Source of the DNA: Paracoccaceae bacterium
GTDB taxonomy: Bacteria; Pseudomonadota; Alphaproteobacteria; Rhodobacterales; Rhodobacteraceae
Length of the DNA: 7,265 nucleotides
Direction of reading: 5' to 3'
Assembly: GCA_019090405.1 (NCBI GenBank)
Contig: JAHRVZ010000103.1
Coordinates: 1 to 7,265 of the forward strand
Shown here: in pieces, positions 1 through 6,759 of the stretch
Layout of the letters: every line of letters starts with the position of its first letter
How positions within the stretch are numbered: position 1 is the first letter of the stretch
Translations under genes and position numbers: made by a program
Notes under the pieces: generated by a model
The model's database searches: none
Told to the model about the DNA's origin: nothing
The model's input: the letters and a program-made list of their open reading frames with translations, nothing else

Positions 1-875
1 CCCCATTTGGCAGCGCCCATTACCCAGACAACATCATCTGCTGCTGTGCCGGATGCCGCCATGACGTCTTCGCCATAGCCCCAGATGTTGGCCATGAACT
101 GAACGTCAACACCAACGGTTTCGCAGGAATTCAGCAGGGAAATCGACGAACCTGACGTGTTGGCCAGGAAGGCGTAATTCGCACCGGATTCCTTGAGCGT
201 CAGACATTGCGCCTTAAAATCACCGGGTGCAAGGCTGTACTGAATGTCTGGCATTACCTCAAACCCAAGCTCTTCTGCATAAGACAGCGAAGCGGCGCGT
301 GGTGCGTTGGGAAACGGATGATTGTCGCCCATGAACACGTATTTTGGCTTGCCTTCGCCACCTTTATCTTTCCAGTCCTTGGCGGCCCACTGGATTAGCG
401 CGCGCGATCCATCAGAATAGGACGGGCCAAAGAAAAAGTTATATGGCGCCCCTTTCTTGGTGTCCGGTCCCAGTCCTTTTGGGTCTGTCAAATGGCCGGA
501 ATAGGATGCCGACATATAAGGCACCTGATCTTTTGTCACAAAGCTGATCAAGGCTTCGGTATCGGACGTTCCCCAACCCTGAATAAAGACAACCTTTTTC
601 CGGGAGACCCATTTCTTATAGGCCGAAATGGCGCGTGGTACGACATAGGACGCATCGAACGTTTCAAAATCAAGCTGCTTGCCGTTGATGCCGCCATTCT
701 CGTTGATATAGTTCATCGCGTCCATTTTACCCTGACCATAGGGCTTGCCGACAGTAGATGATGAGCCGGTAAAATCGACTAGATTGCCGACCTGAATGTA
801 CTCTTCCGCTGAGCTTGCTCCTGCGAGCATGGCAGCAGAAAGGCCCAAAACCAGACCTTTTAGCGATTTTCTCAT
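1..875 (-). CDS. Branched-chain amino acid-type ABC transporter substrate-binding protein (C-terminus cut by window edge)
   Basis: The reading frame is open from an ATG at 873-875 to the left edge, giving 291 codons without a stop. This is a periplasmic type I solute-binding protein (Peripla_BP_6 / LivJ-LivK class) that would capture the ligand for the LivGHM importer encoded just upstream. A Sec signal peptide is visible: basic RKSLK at residues 2-6, a hydrophobic core at 7-19, and likely cleavage after ASSA at residue 23. The mature start (EEYIQVGNLVDFTGSSS, residues 24-40) and NYINENGGINGKQLDFE (55-71) are typical of the first lobe. QGWGTSDTEA (99-108) and YMSASYSGHLTDP (120-132) lie where the family's ligand pocket forms. 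Cysteines at 224 and 251 could form a disulfide (inference). Relatives are usually about 400 residues, so roughly a quarter is missing beyond the edge. The ligand is not predictable: the class binds amino acids, aromatic acids, ureas and other carboxylates. Confidence 0.93.
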   Translation of the reverse strand, partial: MRKSLKGLVLGLSAAMLAGASSAEEYIQVGNLVDFTGSSSTVGKPYGQGKMDAMNYINENGGINGKQLDFETFDASYVVPRAISAYKKWVSRKKVVFIQGWGTSDTEALISFVTKDQVPYMSASYSGHLTDPKGLGPDTKKGAPYNFFFGPSYSDGSRALIQWAAKDWKDKGGEGKPKYVFMGDNHPFPNAPRAASLSYAEELGFEVMPDIQYSLAPGDFKAQCLTLKESGANYAFLANTSGSSISLLNSCETVGVDVQFMANIWGYGEDVMAASGTAADDVVWVMGAAKW

Positions 876-880
876 AGTTT

Positions 881-888
881 CTCTCCTT
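881..888 (-). promoter_or_regulatory. Strong ribosome binding site of the substrate-binding protein gene
   Basis: The minus strand reads AAGGAGAG, with the AGGAG core ending 7 bases before the ATG at 873-875. It is the best Shine-Dalgarno match in the window. This fits the usual need for an excess of binding protein over membrane components, and it supports the chosen start, which also gives a complete signal peptide. Confidence 0.8.
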
Positions 889-937
889 ATGTTGGGTTGA
901 ATTCGTTTCTTATTATTTTTGGGAAACTCAATTTCAT

Positions 938-952
938 TTCTCAATATGAGAA
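938..952 (-). repeat. Short inverted repeat (possible mRNA hairpin) at the livM stop
   Basis: TTCTCA-TAT-TGAGAA is a perfect 6-base inverted repeat with a 3-base loop. It spans the livM stop codon (941-943) and the first bases of the 65-base gap before the binding-protein gene. With one bulged base the stem can extend by a few pairs (CATT / AATG). No T-run follows immediately, so it does not look like an intrinsic terminator. In other binding-protein operons, intergenic hairpins protect or process mRNA so the binding protein is over-expressed. That role here is inference, and the stem is short and AT-rich. Confidence 0.35.
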
Positions 953-2014
953 TGGATAGAGTTTCCAGTATGCTTTCGTAAGTTTCCAGCGATGCGCCAG
1001 CCCTTCGGGTTCGAAGATCAGGAACAACACAATGGCAAGGCCGATTGACATTTCTTTGATATAGGCCAGCCCGCCGGAAATTGCCGGGATGTTTCCCCAG
1101 CTTGTCTGTGCCATGAGCGAGACCATGAATTCCATTGCCTCTGGTAACAGGACCATAAAAATGGTCCCCAGAAGGGCACCGGATACCGAGCCCAGACCGC
1201 CGATAATGATCATGCTAAGAAACTGAATCGACAGAAGAAGATCAAAACTTTCGACCGATACAAAGCCAAGGTAATGCCCGAATAACGCGCCACCCACCCC
1301 GGCATAGAACGAGGAAACTCCGAATGACAAGATCCGGTATTTTGTCAGGTTGACGCCCATGATTTCCGCAGAAAGGTAATGATCGCGCACAGCAATGAAC
1401 GCACGCCCGTCGCGTGACCGCATCAGGTTGGTTCCAAGGACGTACATCAGTACGAGATAGAACAGCGCGACATAGAAAAACCGTTCGTCAGTATCGAATG
1501 CAAACCCGAATATGGTGAATGGCTGGGCCAGCGCGCCATAGGCGCCGCCGGTAAACCATTCGGCACGGGAAAAGAAATCCTGAATGATGATCTGCCCGGC
1601 CAGGGTTGCAATCGCCAGATACAGCCCCTTGATCCGCCCGGCAGGTATTCCGACAATCATGCCCGCAGCCGTGGTCCACAACCCGGCAAGAGGAATGGCA
1701 AAGAACACCGGGATGCCCCATTGATTGTTCATATAGGCCGAAGCAAAGGCTCCGACACCGAAAAACGCAGAATGGCCCAGCGATATTTGACCGGTAAATC
1801 CGACCAGAATATTCAATCCCAAAGCAGCGATGCCCAGATAGGCAATCTGGATCGCAAGGTTGAGAACATACAAGTCAAACACCAGCGGCACAAACAGACA
1901 TCCCACCACCGCAAGGATCATGATATTTCGGGTCCATTTCGTCGAGAAAATGGTTGTATCTGCCTTATAGCTGGTACGAAAATCGCCACAGGGAAGCATT
2001 TCTGATCCGGACAT
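941..2014 (-). CDS. livM: Branched-chain amino acid-type ABC transporter permease LivM
   Basis: This 357-residue inner-membrane permease would pair with LivH to form the channel of the importer. Several hydrophobic segments are visible, from about residue 31 to 58 onward. The family hallmark GLNILVGFTGQISLGHSAFF lies at residues 66-85. The cytoplasmic coupling loop that contacts the ATPases is SRDGRAFIAVRDHYLSAEIM (200-219). IIGGLGSVSGALLGT (270-284) and the C-terminal FEPEGLAHRW (334-343) are also characteristic. An approximately 30-residue hydrophilic N-terminus (CGDFRTSYKAD at 9-19) precedes the first membrane segment, as in LivM proteins from ligase-containing liv clusters (recollection, not checked). 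The start at 2012-2014 lies 4 bases past the livH stop (2019-2021), and an AGAGGA sequence inside the livH end serves as ribosome binding site. Met6 (1997-1999) is an alternative start. The very short gap argues for co-transcription and coupled translation. Confidence 0.95.
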   Translation of the reverse strand: MSGSEMLPCGDFRTSYKADTTIFSTKWTRNIMILAVVGCLFVPLVFDLYVLNLAIQIAYLGIAALGLNILVGFTGQISLGHSAFFGVGAFASAYMNNQWGIPVFFAIPLAGLWTTAAGMIVGIPAGRIKGLYLAIATLAGQIIIQDFFSRAEWFTGGAYGALAQPFTIFGFAFDTDERFFYVALFYLVLMYVLGTNLMRSRDGRAFIAVRDHYLSAEIMGVNLTKYRILSFGVSSFYAGVGGALFGHYLGFVSVESFDLLLSIQFLSMIIIGGLGSVSGALLGTIFMVLLPEAMEFMVSLMAQTSWGNIPAISGGLAYIKEMSIGLAIVLFLIFEPEGLAHRWKLTKAYWKLYPFSY

Positions 2015-2018
2015 TGGT

Positions 2019-2912
2019 CTAAATCCTCTCGATGTCTTTGGTGCCGAACAAACCGTACGGCCTTATCATCAGGATGATGACCAGAATGTAGAATGGAGCG
2101 ATATTGTACATGTTGCCCCAATGGAGGTACTGCCCGTCGACAAATTCGGCCATGTTTTCCAGCACACCGATAATCAACCCGCCGACAATCGCCCCAATGA
2201 TCGAGTCAAGGCCACCCAGAATGATGGCTGGAAAGACCTTTATTCCAAAGTGACTTAGGCCTGTGGATACACCGTTGACCATGCCAACGACGATCCCGGC
2301 CATTGCCGAAACCATTGCTGAAATGGCCCATGACATGGCAAAAACCCGTTTCACCGATATCCCCATGGATTGCGCGACCTGCTGGTCAAACGCTGTGGCC
2401 CGCATGGCCAGCCCCATTCGGGAATATTTGAAGAACCAGGCAAATCCGACCATGATCACAAGCGATATGATCATGCTCATAATATAGGCAGTTTGCACGT
2501 TCAGCCCGAGAATTTCGATTGATTTTGTTTCGAAAACCGGAGGAAATGGTTGCGGCGCGACGCCAAATATCCACTTCATTGCGGCCTGAAAGAAGATCGA
2601 CAAGCCGATTGTCACCATGATGATCGAAATAATCGGCTGACCAATCATCGGTTTAAGGATCAGAACCTGCAACAGGATGCCAAGAACCATCATAAATCCA
2701 AGGCACAGCAGGAAGGCGAACAAAAACGGTATCTGGAACTGGTTCAAAATCCACCAGCACACCCAGGCCCCGATCAAAAGAAATTCCCCTTGCGCGAAAT
2801 TGATGATCTTTGTGGACTTGTAGATCAGTGTAAAACACATCGCCACAACGCCATAAAGTGTGCCGATGATAATGCCGTTTACAAGTAACTGTATTAGAAG
2901 TTCGGTATTCAT
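2019..2912 (-). CDS. livH: Branched-chain amino acid-type ABC transporter permease LivH
   Basis: This 297-residue polytopic membrane protein is of usual LivH length. The N-terminal signature LVNGIIIGTLYGVVAMCFTL (10-29) leads into YKSTKIINFAQGEFLLIGAW (31-50), the conserved NFAQGE motif of the family. The cytoplasmic coupling loop is SRMGLAMRATAFDQQVAQSM (164-183). FPAIILGGLDSIIGAIVGGL (227-246) matches the conserved late membrane segment, and RPYGLFGTKDIERI (284-297) is a typical C-terminus. It would form the translocation channel with LivM. A GAGGGGG ribosome binding site (2917-2923) precedes the ATG by 4 bases. It starts 30 bases after the ligase stop and ends 4 bases before livM, so the ligase, livH and livM form a tight transcript. 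Confidence 0.95.
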   Translation of the reverse strand: MNTELLIQLLVNGIIIGTLYGVVAMCFTLIYKSTKIINFAQGEFLLIGAWVCWWILNQFQIPFLFAFLLCLGFMMVLGILLQVLILKPMIGQPIISIIMVTIGLSIFFQAAMKWIFGVAPQPFPPVFETKSIEILGLNVQTAYIMSMIISLVIMVGFAWFFKYSRMGLAMRATAFDQQVAQSMGISVKRVFAMSWAISAMVSAMAGIVVGMVNGVSTGLSHFGIKVFPAIILGGLDSIIGAIVGGLIIGVLENMAEFVDGQYLHWGNMYNIAPFYILVIILMIRPYGLFGTKDIERI

Positions 2913-2942
2913 AAGACCCCCTCGTTGACTGGAATTCCCAAG

Positions 2943-4868
2943 TCAGCTCGCGTTTTCATTTACCAGTTTCTCAATCTTCAAATCTGTGACGATGCGTGAT
3001 TTCGTTCCGTCCTGAAATGCAATCGTCGTGTCGATGTGAACGACATCTTTTTCCGAATAAATCGTGTCGATAATGTCCTCGTATTTCTCGTTGATCACAC
3101 TGCGGCGCACTTTTCTGGTTCGCGTCAATTCCCCGTCATCCGCATCCAACTCTTTGTATAACAAGATGAATTTGTGTATTTTGTGGGCCTCTTGAAGGTT
3201 CTGGTTTACCTCAATCATTTCGTCGCGGATCAGATTATAAATTTGTGGGCGACTGGCCAGATTGGCGTAATTGGTGAACGCGATGCCGCGTTGCTCGGCC
3301 CATTTGGCGACAGTTGAATATCGCAGGCAGACAATCGCCGACAAATAGGGTTTTTCGTGACCCAGAATAACCGCCTCGGCGATATACTGCGAAAACTTCA
3401 GTTTGTTTTCGATGAACATCGGCGAGAAATTGTCGCCGCCCGAAGTAATCGCGATATCCTTGATCCGGTCGATGACCACCAGATGCTCTTTGTCATCAAA
3501 ATACCCGGCATCCCCGGTATACATCCAGCCGTCACGCACATCTTCATCGGTGGCTTCTTGATTTTTGAAATATCCGGAAAACATGCCACCGGTCTTGGCA
3601 ACAATCTCACCGACACCATTGGCGTCCTTGCCATCAATACGTATCTGTGAATTGGAAAATGCCTTGCCAACCGTATTGAAATCCACATCGCCATATTCGT
3701 GAATTGTATAGGCTCCGCCAAGTTCCGTTTGCCCGTACAACTGTCGCAACGGCACCTGCATGGCGAGGAAGAACCGGAATGTATCCGGCCCCATAGCCGC
3801 CCCACCAGTGGTGGCAGATCGCAGATAAGTAAAGCCAAGGCTGTCACGCAAGGCCCGGAACAGAATGAATTCAGCCAACCAGGACTTGCGCCCTTTGTCC
3901 AGCGCATCTCCGCCCAGTTTCATGCCCAGATTGAACATCATCTTTTTGAATGGCGACGAATCCATCATCTTAGAGCGAACGTCAGCCGCGATGGTTTCCC
4001 AGGCGCGCGGAGCCAGCAGAATTGAGTGGGGTCCGATCTCGCGCAGATCTTCCATCATGGATTCCTGCTCTTCAACCATGTTGACAACAACACGGGCGAT
4101 AGGTGCCTGAAATACAACGAATTTCTGTTCGATCACCCAAGGTAGCGGCAGCACGGCCACATAATTGTCACCAGGATATTTTGGTTCGTATTTCAGGAAC
4201 TCATATGCATGCTGAAGGAACGGACCACCCTGCATCATCGACAATTTCGGCCGACCGGTGGTGCCCGAAGTGGCCAGAAACGTCGCCACGTCCTCGGGCT
4301 GGCATGAGTCCAGCTCGTGGTCAAACAGGTCCGGTTGCTTTGCCTCGATATCCTTGCCGATCCGGTACACATCTTCGATCGAAACCAGCCGGTCATCGTC
4401 ATATTTACGCATACCGCGCGGGTCGCAATAGATTACTTTCTCGACTGTTTTCAGATCGTCAAACAGCTCAAGTATCTTGTCGACCTGTTCTTCGTCCTCG
4501 GCCAGAATGAATTTGGCCTCAGAATAGTTGATCAGATAGCTGATTTCGTCGCCGATTGAATCCTGATAGATGCCAAGCGAAATCGCGCCAATCGCATGTG
4601 CCCCGATCTTTCCCCATATCCACTCTGGCCGACTTTCACCCAGCAAGCCCAGAACGTCGCCGCGCTTTAGCCCCATCTCGCGCATTCCAAGACCCAGCCA
4701 GCGGACACAGTCATAATAATGCGCCCAGGAATGTTCGACCCAGATACCGAAATCTTTCTCGCGCATCGCGACTTCGTCAGGGAAATTCTGAGCGTTATAG
4801 CGCACGACCTTGGGCACCGTATTGTGAACGGAAATGTCGCAATAGTCGGTAGTTTTCTTCGCCATCAT
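2943..4868 (-). CDS. AMP-forming acyl-CoA synthetase (long-chain type, AMP-binding family) within the liv operon
   Basis: The 641-residue protein belongs to the ANL adenylate-forming superfamily. It would convert a carboxylic acid, ATP and CoA to the acyl-CoA, AMP and pyrophosphate in the cytoplasm. Visible motifs in order are: phosphate loop TSGTTGRPK (200-208); TTGGAAMG (353-360); YGQTE (378-382), which contacts adenine and Mg-ATP; YTGD (450-453); and DRIKD (467-471) at the hinge to the mobile C-terminal domain. ELTRTRKVRR (580-589) has Lys586 at the position of the catalytic lysine. Length and layout match the long-chain FadD/FadD15-like branch rather than short acetyl-CoA synthetases or phenylacetate-CoA ligases, but chain-length preference cannot be read directly. 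A tail of about 40 residues (600-641) follows the usual end of the fold. The gene overlaps livG by 4 bases (ATGA) and precedes livH by 30, so it is built into the transporter operon and probably activates the imported compound. Two ATGs stand in tandem (4866-4868 and 4863-4865). Confidence 0.93.
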   Translation of the reverse strand: MMAKKTTDYCDISVHNTVPKVVRYNAQNFPDEVAMREKDFGIWVEHSWAHYYDCVRWLGLGMREMGLKRGDVLGLLGESRPEWIWGKIGAHAIGAISLGIYQDSIGDEISYLINYSEAKFILAEDEEQVDKILELFDDLKTVEKVIYCDPRGMRKYDDDRLVSIEDVYRIGKDIEAKQPDLFDHELDSCQPEDVATFLATSGTTGRPKLSMMQGGPFLQHAYEFLKYEPKYPGDNYVAVLPLPWVIEQKFVVFQAPIARVVVNMVEEQESMMEDLREIGPHSILLAPRAWETIAADVRSKMMDSSPFKKMMFNLGMKLGGDALDKGRKSWLAEFILFRALRDSLGFTYLRSATTGGAAMGPDTFRFFLAMQVPLRQLYGQTELGGAYTIHEYGDVDFNTVGKAFSNSQIRIDGKDANGVGEIVAKTGGMFSGYFKNQEATDEDVRDGWMYTGDAGYFDDKEHLVVIDRIKDIAITSGGDNFSPMFIENKLKFSQYIAEAVILGHEKPYLSAIVCLRYSTVAKWAEQRGIAFTNYANLASRPQIYNLIRDEMIEVNQNLQEAHKIHKFILLYKELDADDGELTRTRKVRRSVINEKYEDIIDTIYSEKDVVHIDTTIAFQDGTKSRIVTDLKIEKLVNENAS

Positions 4869-5677
4869 GCGCTCACCTGTGCGATGTCATCATCGTCGCC
4901 GAGGTAGGCCTGCTTGACGTGGGGGTCATTTATAACCTCCTCGGGCAGCCCTTCGGCTATTTTCATTCCAAAATCCAGCACGATGATCCGATCCGAAATA
5001 TCCATTACAACGCCCATATCATGTTCGATCATCACCACCGTCATGCCCCATTCCTGGTTCAGATCGACGATATAGCGCGCCATATCGGTCTTTTCTTCCA
5101 GGTTCATCCCGGCCATCGGTTCGTCCAGCAGGATCAGATCGGGCTTAAGCGCCACGGCGCGCGCCAGTTCCACGCGCTTTCGCAACCCATAGGCCAGCTT
5201 GCCGGCCTGGGCCTTGCGAATGTGGCTGATTTCCAGAAAATCAATGATGTCTTCGCAGGCGCGCCGGTGTTCCAGCTCTTCGGCCTGTGCGCCACCGGCC
5301 CAATAAACCGAGCCTGTCAGAAAGTTGTTTTTCATAAGGTGGTGGCGGCCAACCAGAATGTTATCCAGAACCGACATATGGCCAAACAGCGCCAGATTTT
5401 GAAAGGTCCGCCCGATGCCCAAATCAGCCCGGTGATTGGGGCTAAGTTTGGTAATGTCGTGATCCTTATAGCGTATTTCTCCGCCTTGCGGATTGTATCG
5501 CCCGGAAACACAATTAAGCATCGAAGTCTTGCCGGCCCCATTGGGACCAATGATCGAAAACAACTCGCCCTTGTTGACATTAAAGCTGACACTTTTAAGT
5601 GCGTGAACGCCGCCGAAATTGAGGCTTATATCCTCAACCGACAATATGGATTCACCAACTTTTATTGAATCAGACAT
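4865..5677 (-). CDS. livG: Branched-chain amino acid-type ABC transporter ATP-binding protein LivG
   Basis: This 270-residue cytoplasmic ATPase would power the LivH/LivM channel together with the LivF partner, which is not in the window. Visible motifs are Walker A GPNGAGKT (44-51), the Q-loop at RTFQN (90-94, Gln93), signature LAYGLRKRVELARAVA (161-176), Walker B LILLDEP (181-187) and the switch histidine in MIEHD (216-220, His219). An insert of about 25 residues after the Q-loop (RHHLMKNNFLTGSVYWAGGA, 111-130) and the C-terminal DPHVKQAYLGDDDD (251-264) are LivG-specific and separate it from LivF. The signature helix has Leu165 where most LivG proteins have Gln (LxYGQ). I take this as a subfamily variant rather than damage. 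A GGGAGG ribosome binding site (5684-5689) lies 6 bases before the ATG. It is the first gene of the transporter block, after a 147-base gap. Confidence 0.95.
   Translation of the reverse strand: MSDSIKVGESILSVEDISLNFGGVHALKSVSFNVNKGELFSIIGPNGAGKTSMLNCVSGRYNPQGGEIRYKDHDITKLSPNHRADLGIGRTFQNLALFGHMSVLDNILVGRHHLMKNNFLTGSVYWAGGAQAEELEHRRACEDIIDFLEISHIRKAQAGKLAYGLRKRVELARAVALKPDLILLDEPMAGMNLEEKTDMARYIVDLNQEWGMTVVMIEHDMGVVMDISDRIIVLDFGMKIAEGLPEEVINDPHVKQAYLGDDDDIAQVSA
4873..4878 (-). promoter_or_regulatory. Ribosome binding site at the livG-ligase junction
   Basis: The minus strand reads AGGTGA inside the last codons of livG. It lies 4 bases before the first ATG (4866-4868), which is tight, and 7 bases before the second ATG (4863-4865), which is ideal. 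The ligase may therefore start mainly at its second methionine, making it 640 residues. The livG stop TGA (4865-4867) sits between them in an ATGA overlap, an arrangement that favours translational coupling. Confidence 0.6.
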
Positions 5678-5714
5678 TTCAACCCTCCCAAATGTTAAAA
5701 TGTTTTATTAAGCT

Positions 5715-5735
5715 AGAAGGCCACCTTTTCCTTCT
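5715..5735. repeat. Inverted repeat AGAAGG-N9-CCTTCT upstream of livG
   Basis: A perfect 6-base inverted repeat with a 9-base centre, 38-58 bases upstream of the livG ATG. The 15-base spacing between arms places both half-sites on nearly the same DNA face, as for a dimeric repressor. As RNA it could form a modest hairpin in the livG leader. I cannot tell these roles apart. With arms this short, a chance occurrence is possible. Confidence 0.35.
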
Positions 5736-5759
5736 GTTCGCAAGGCTTTTCCCCTCAAA

Positions 5760-5779
5760 CGTTACCGATGAAAGTAACG
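5760..5779. repeat. Palindrome CGTTAC-N8-GTAACG upstream of livG
   Basis: A perfect 6-base inverted repeat with 8 central bases (20 bp in all), 83-102 bases upstream of the livG start. Size and symmetry fit an operator for a dimeric regulator such as the TetR- or GntR-type proteins that often control acyl-CoA pathways. No T-run follows on the minus strand, so it is not an intrinsic terminator. The binding protein, if any, is not encoded in the window. Confidence 0.4.
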
Positions 5780-5824
5780 CCATAAAAACCTTACAGCAGT
5801 TCAGATATCGAATGTGTTCCCTTA

Positions 5825-6745
5825 CTATTTACCAGGCTTTTCTATACCCAGAAAATCGTACCAGCCCCCCCGACTGCCCGGTTTCAGGGCCGGATCGCCC
5901 TTGTAGCCGGATTTAAAAACCTTGCGGGCCAAAGGCGGCACCGCATAGCGTTCGCCGCAGGTTTCAAACAGATACTCCTGCGCATGGTAAAACGAGTCAA
6001 AGCTGGCCGTGTCATCAAGAAAGTCGAACACACCCATGGGCCAACCCAGACCATTTTTGCACATTTCGTCAATCTCGGCTGGGCCTGCTATGCCAAGTTC
6101 GACCAATCGAATGGCCTCGGCGAGGTAGTTATTGACAAACCGCGTCATGAAAAAGCCGGGTGCGTCTTTGACGACAACCGGTTTCTTGCCAATTTGGCGC
6201 AGATAGTCGACGACAGAATCCAGCGCCTCTTTGTTGGTCAGCTCGCTGCGCCCTACTTCGACAAGCGGCATGATGTTGGCGGGGTAGAACCAATGAGTCC
6301 CAACCACACGACCCGGATTTTTAAGGGGCGCCGACAGTTCGGCAATCATGATCGAGGACGTATTGGATGCAATGACCGCATCCTCAGAGGCGTGTTTTTC
6401 TGCCTCCAAAAGTGCCTTGTGCTTTAGGTCAACAACTTCGGGAATGGTCTCGAATACCAGATCCGCCCCGGCAAGACCTTCCTCGTAGTCCGTGGTGCCG
6501 TTCAGACGTGCGCGGATATTGTCACGCGCCTCTTCGCTAAGCTTGCCACGTTTGACCGCACGACCCAATCCGTATTGGCCGTTTTCGATCAGGTCCATAC
6601 CATGCTTCACCGTTTCGTCGCGGCGTGATATGATGGTTACTTCGGCATCGCTGCGCTGCAAACAGGACAGCGCAATGCCATGCCCCATAAGACCGCCGCC
6701 GCCAAGAATGGCTACTTTTTTGAAATTGGCTTTGTTCTGGCTCAT
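5825..6745 (-). CDS. 3-hydroxyacyl-CoA dehydrogenase, single-domain type, with divergent active site
   Basis: The 306-residue protein has the fold order of monofunctional L-3-hydroxyacyl-CoA dehydrogenases (about 280-310 residues): an N-terminal Rossmann domain, then a helical dimerisation domain from about residue 190. The family oxidises 3-hydroxyacyl-CoA to 3-oxoacyl-CoA with NAD. Visible are the dinucleotide loop GGGLMG (16-21), SNTSS (127-131, Ser130 equivalent to the catalytic-site Ser), the catalytic His151 in GTHWFYP, Glu163 in PLVEV (160-164) and the domain-linking DAPGFF (194-199). Oddities are Thr201 in place of the usual Asn of PGFxxNR, Tyr154 in place of Asn of HFFNP, and SRR (40-42) where an Asp normally holds the NAD ribose. 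I chose the ATG at 6743-6745. A GTG at 6749-6751 would add two residues but lies only 3 bases from the AGGAG. It follows the mutase subunit by 12 bases and is probably co-transcribed with it. The true substrate could be a variant 3-hydroxyacyl-CoA. Confidence 0.9.
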   Translation of the reverse strand: MSQNKANFKKVAILGGGGLMGHGIALSCLQRSDAEVTIISRRDETVKHGMDLIENGQYGLGRAVKRGKLSEEARDNIRARLNGTTDYEEGLAGADLVFETIPEVVDLKHKALLEAEKHASEDAVIASNTSSIMIAELSAPLKNPGRVVGTHWFYPANIMPLVEVGRSELTNKEALDSVVDYLRQIGKKPVVVKDAPGFFMTRFVNNYLAEAIRLVELGIAGPAEIDEMCKNGLGWPMGVFDFLDDTASFDSFYHAQEYLFETCGERYAVPPLARKVFKSGYKGDPALKPGSRGGWYDFLGIEKPGK

Positions 6746-6754
6746 TTTCACAAA

Positions 6755-6759
6755 CTCCT
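6755..6759 (-). promoter_or_regulatory. Ribosome binding site deciding the dehydrogenase start
   Basis: AGGAG on the minus strand overlaps the TAG stop (6758-6760) of the mutase subunit gene. It lies 9 bases before the ATG at 6743-6745 and only 3 bases before the in-frame GTG at 6749-6751, so the ATG is favoured. Confidence 0.65.

Larger units (their letters stand above)
5678..5824 (-). promoter_or_regulatory. Intergenic region upstream of livG, probable promoter/operator of the transporter block
   Basis: This 147-base non-coding stretch lies between the dehydrogenase stop and the livG start and is by far the longest gap in the window. It is AT-rich near livG, where AAATGTT is repeated in tandem with an 8-base period (about 5690-5705, plus strand). 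It also contains two perfect inverted repeats, listed separately. I could not find a convincing -35/-10 pair with 16-18 base spacing: a TTGCGA at about 5737-5742 has no good partner. Nor is there a GC stem followed by a T-run that would end transcription after the dehydrogenase. It may hold an internal promoter while still allowing read-through. Confidence 0.45.

Noticed and set aside
161..176. LivG signature variant LAYGLRK (protein residues given) as a sign of an inactive ATPase
   Set aside because: Walker A, Q-loop, Walker B and the switch histidine are intact, and the signature helix is otherwise normal, so a subfamily variant is more likely than loss of function.
207..761. Short plus-strand open frames in the first 800 bases
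   Set aside because: These oppose the edge-truncated binding-protein gene, which is the true coding frame on the minus strand.
2931..2938. GGAATTCC palindrome between the ligase and livH genes
   Set aside because: It is only 8 bases, in a 30-base gap inside a tight operon, and gives no support for a terminator or operator.
3398..3907. 169-codon alternative frame on the minus strand inside the ligase gene
   Set aside because: Same strand but a different frame from the 641-residue ligase, whose motifs on both sides are continuous. The composition is arginine/serine-rich as expected for an out-of-frame reading, and there is no sign of a frameshift in the ligase.
4919..5668. 249-codon open frame on the plus strand opposite livG
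   Set aside because: It lies wholly antisense to a clear ABC ATPase gene with all its motifs. Its product resembles no family I know and it has no evident ribosome binding site, so it is a shadow of livG.
5760..5779. Reading the palindrome as an intrinsic terminator after the dehydrogenase gene
   Set aside because: The stem is 6 bp with an 8-base loop and is followed on the minus strand by TTTGAGGGG rather than a T-run.
5984..6427. 147-codon open frame on the plus strand opposite the dehydrogenase gene
   Set aside because: Antisense to a well-supported dehydrogenase, with no recognisable protein features. Explained by codon composition of the real gene.
6749..6751. GTG as the start of the dehydrogenase
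   Set aside because: Only 3 bases separate it from the AGGAG site, while the ATG at 6743-6745 has a normal 9-base spacing.
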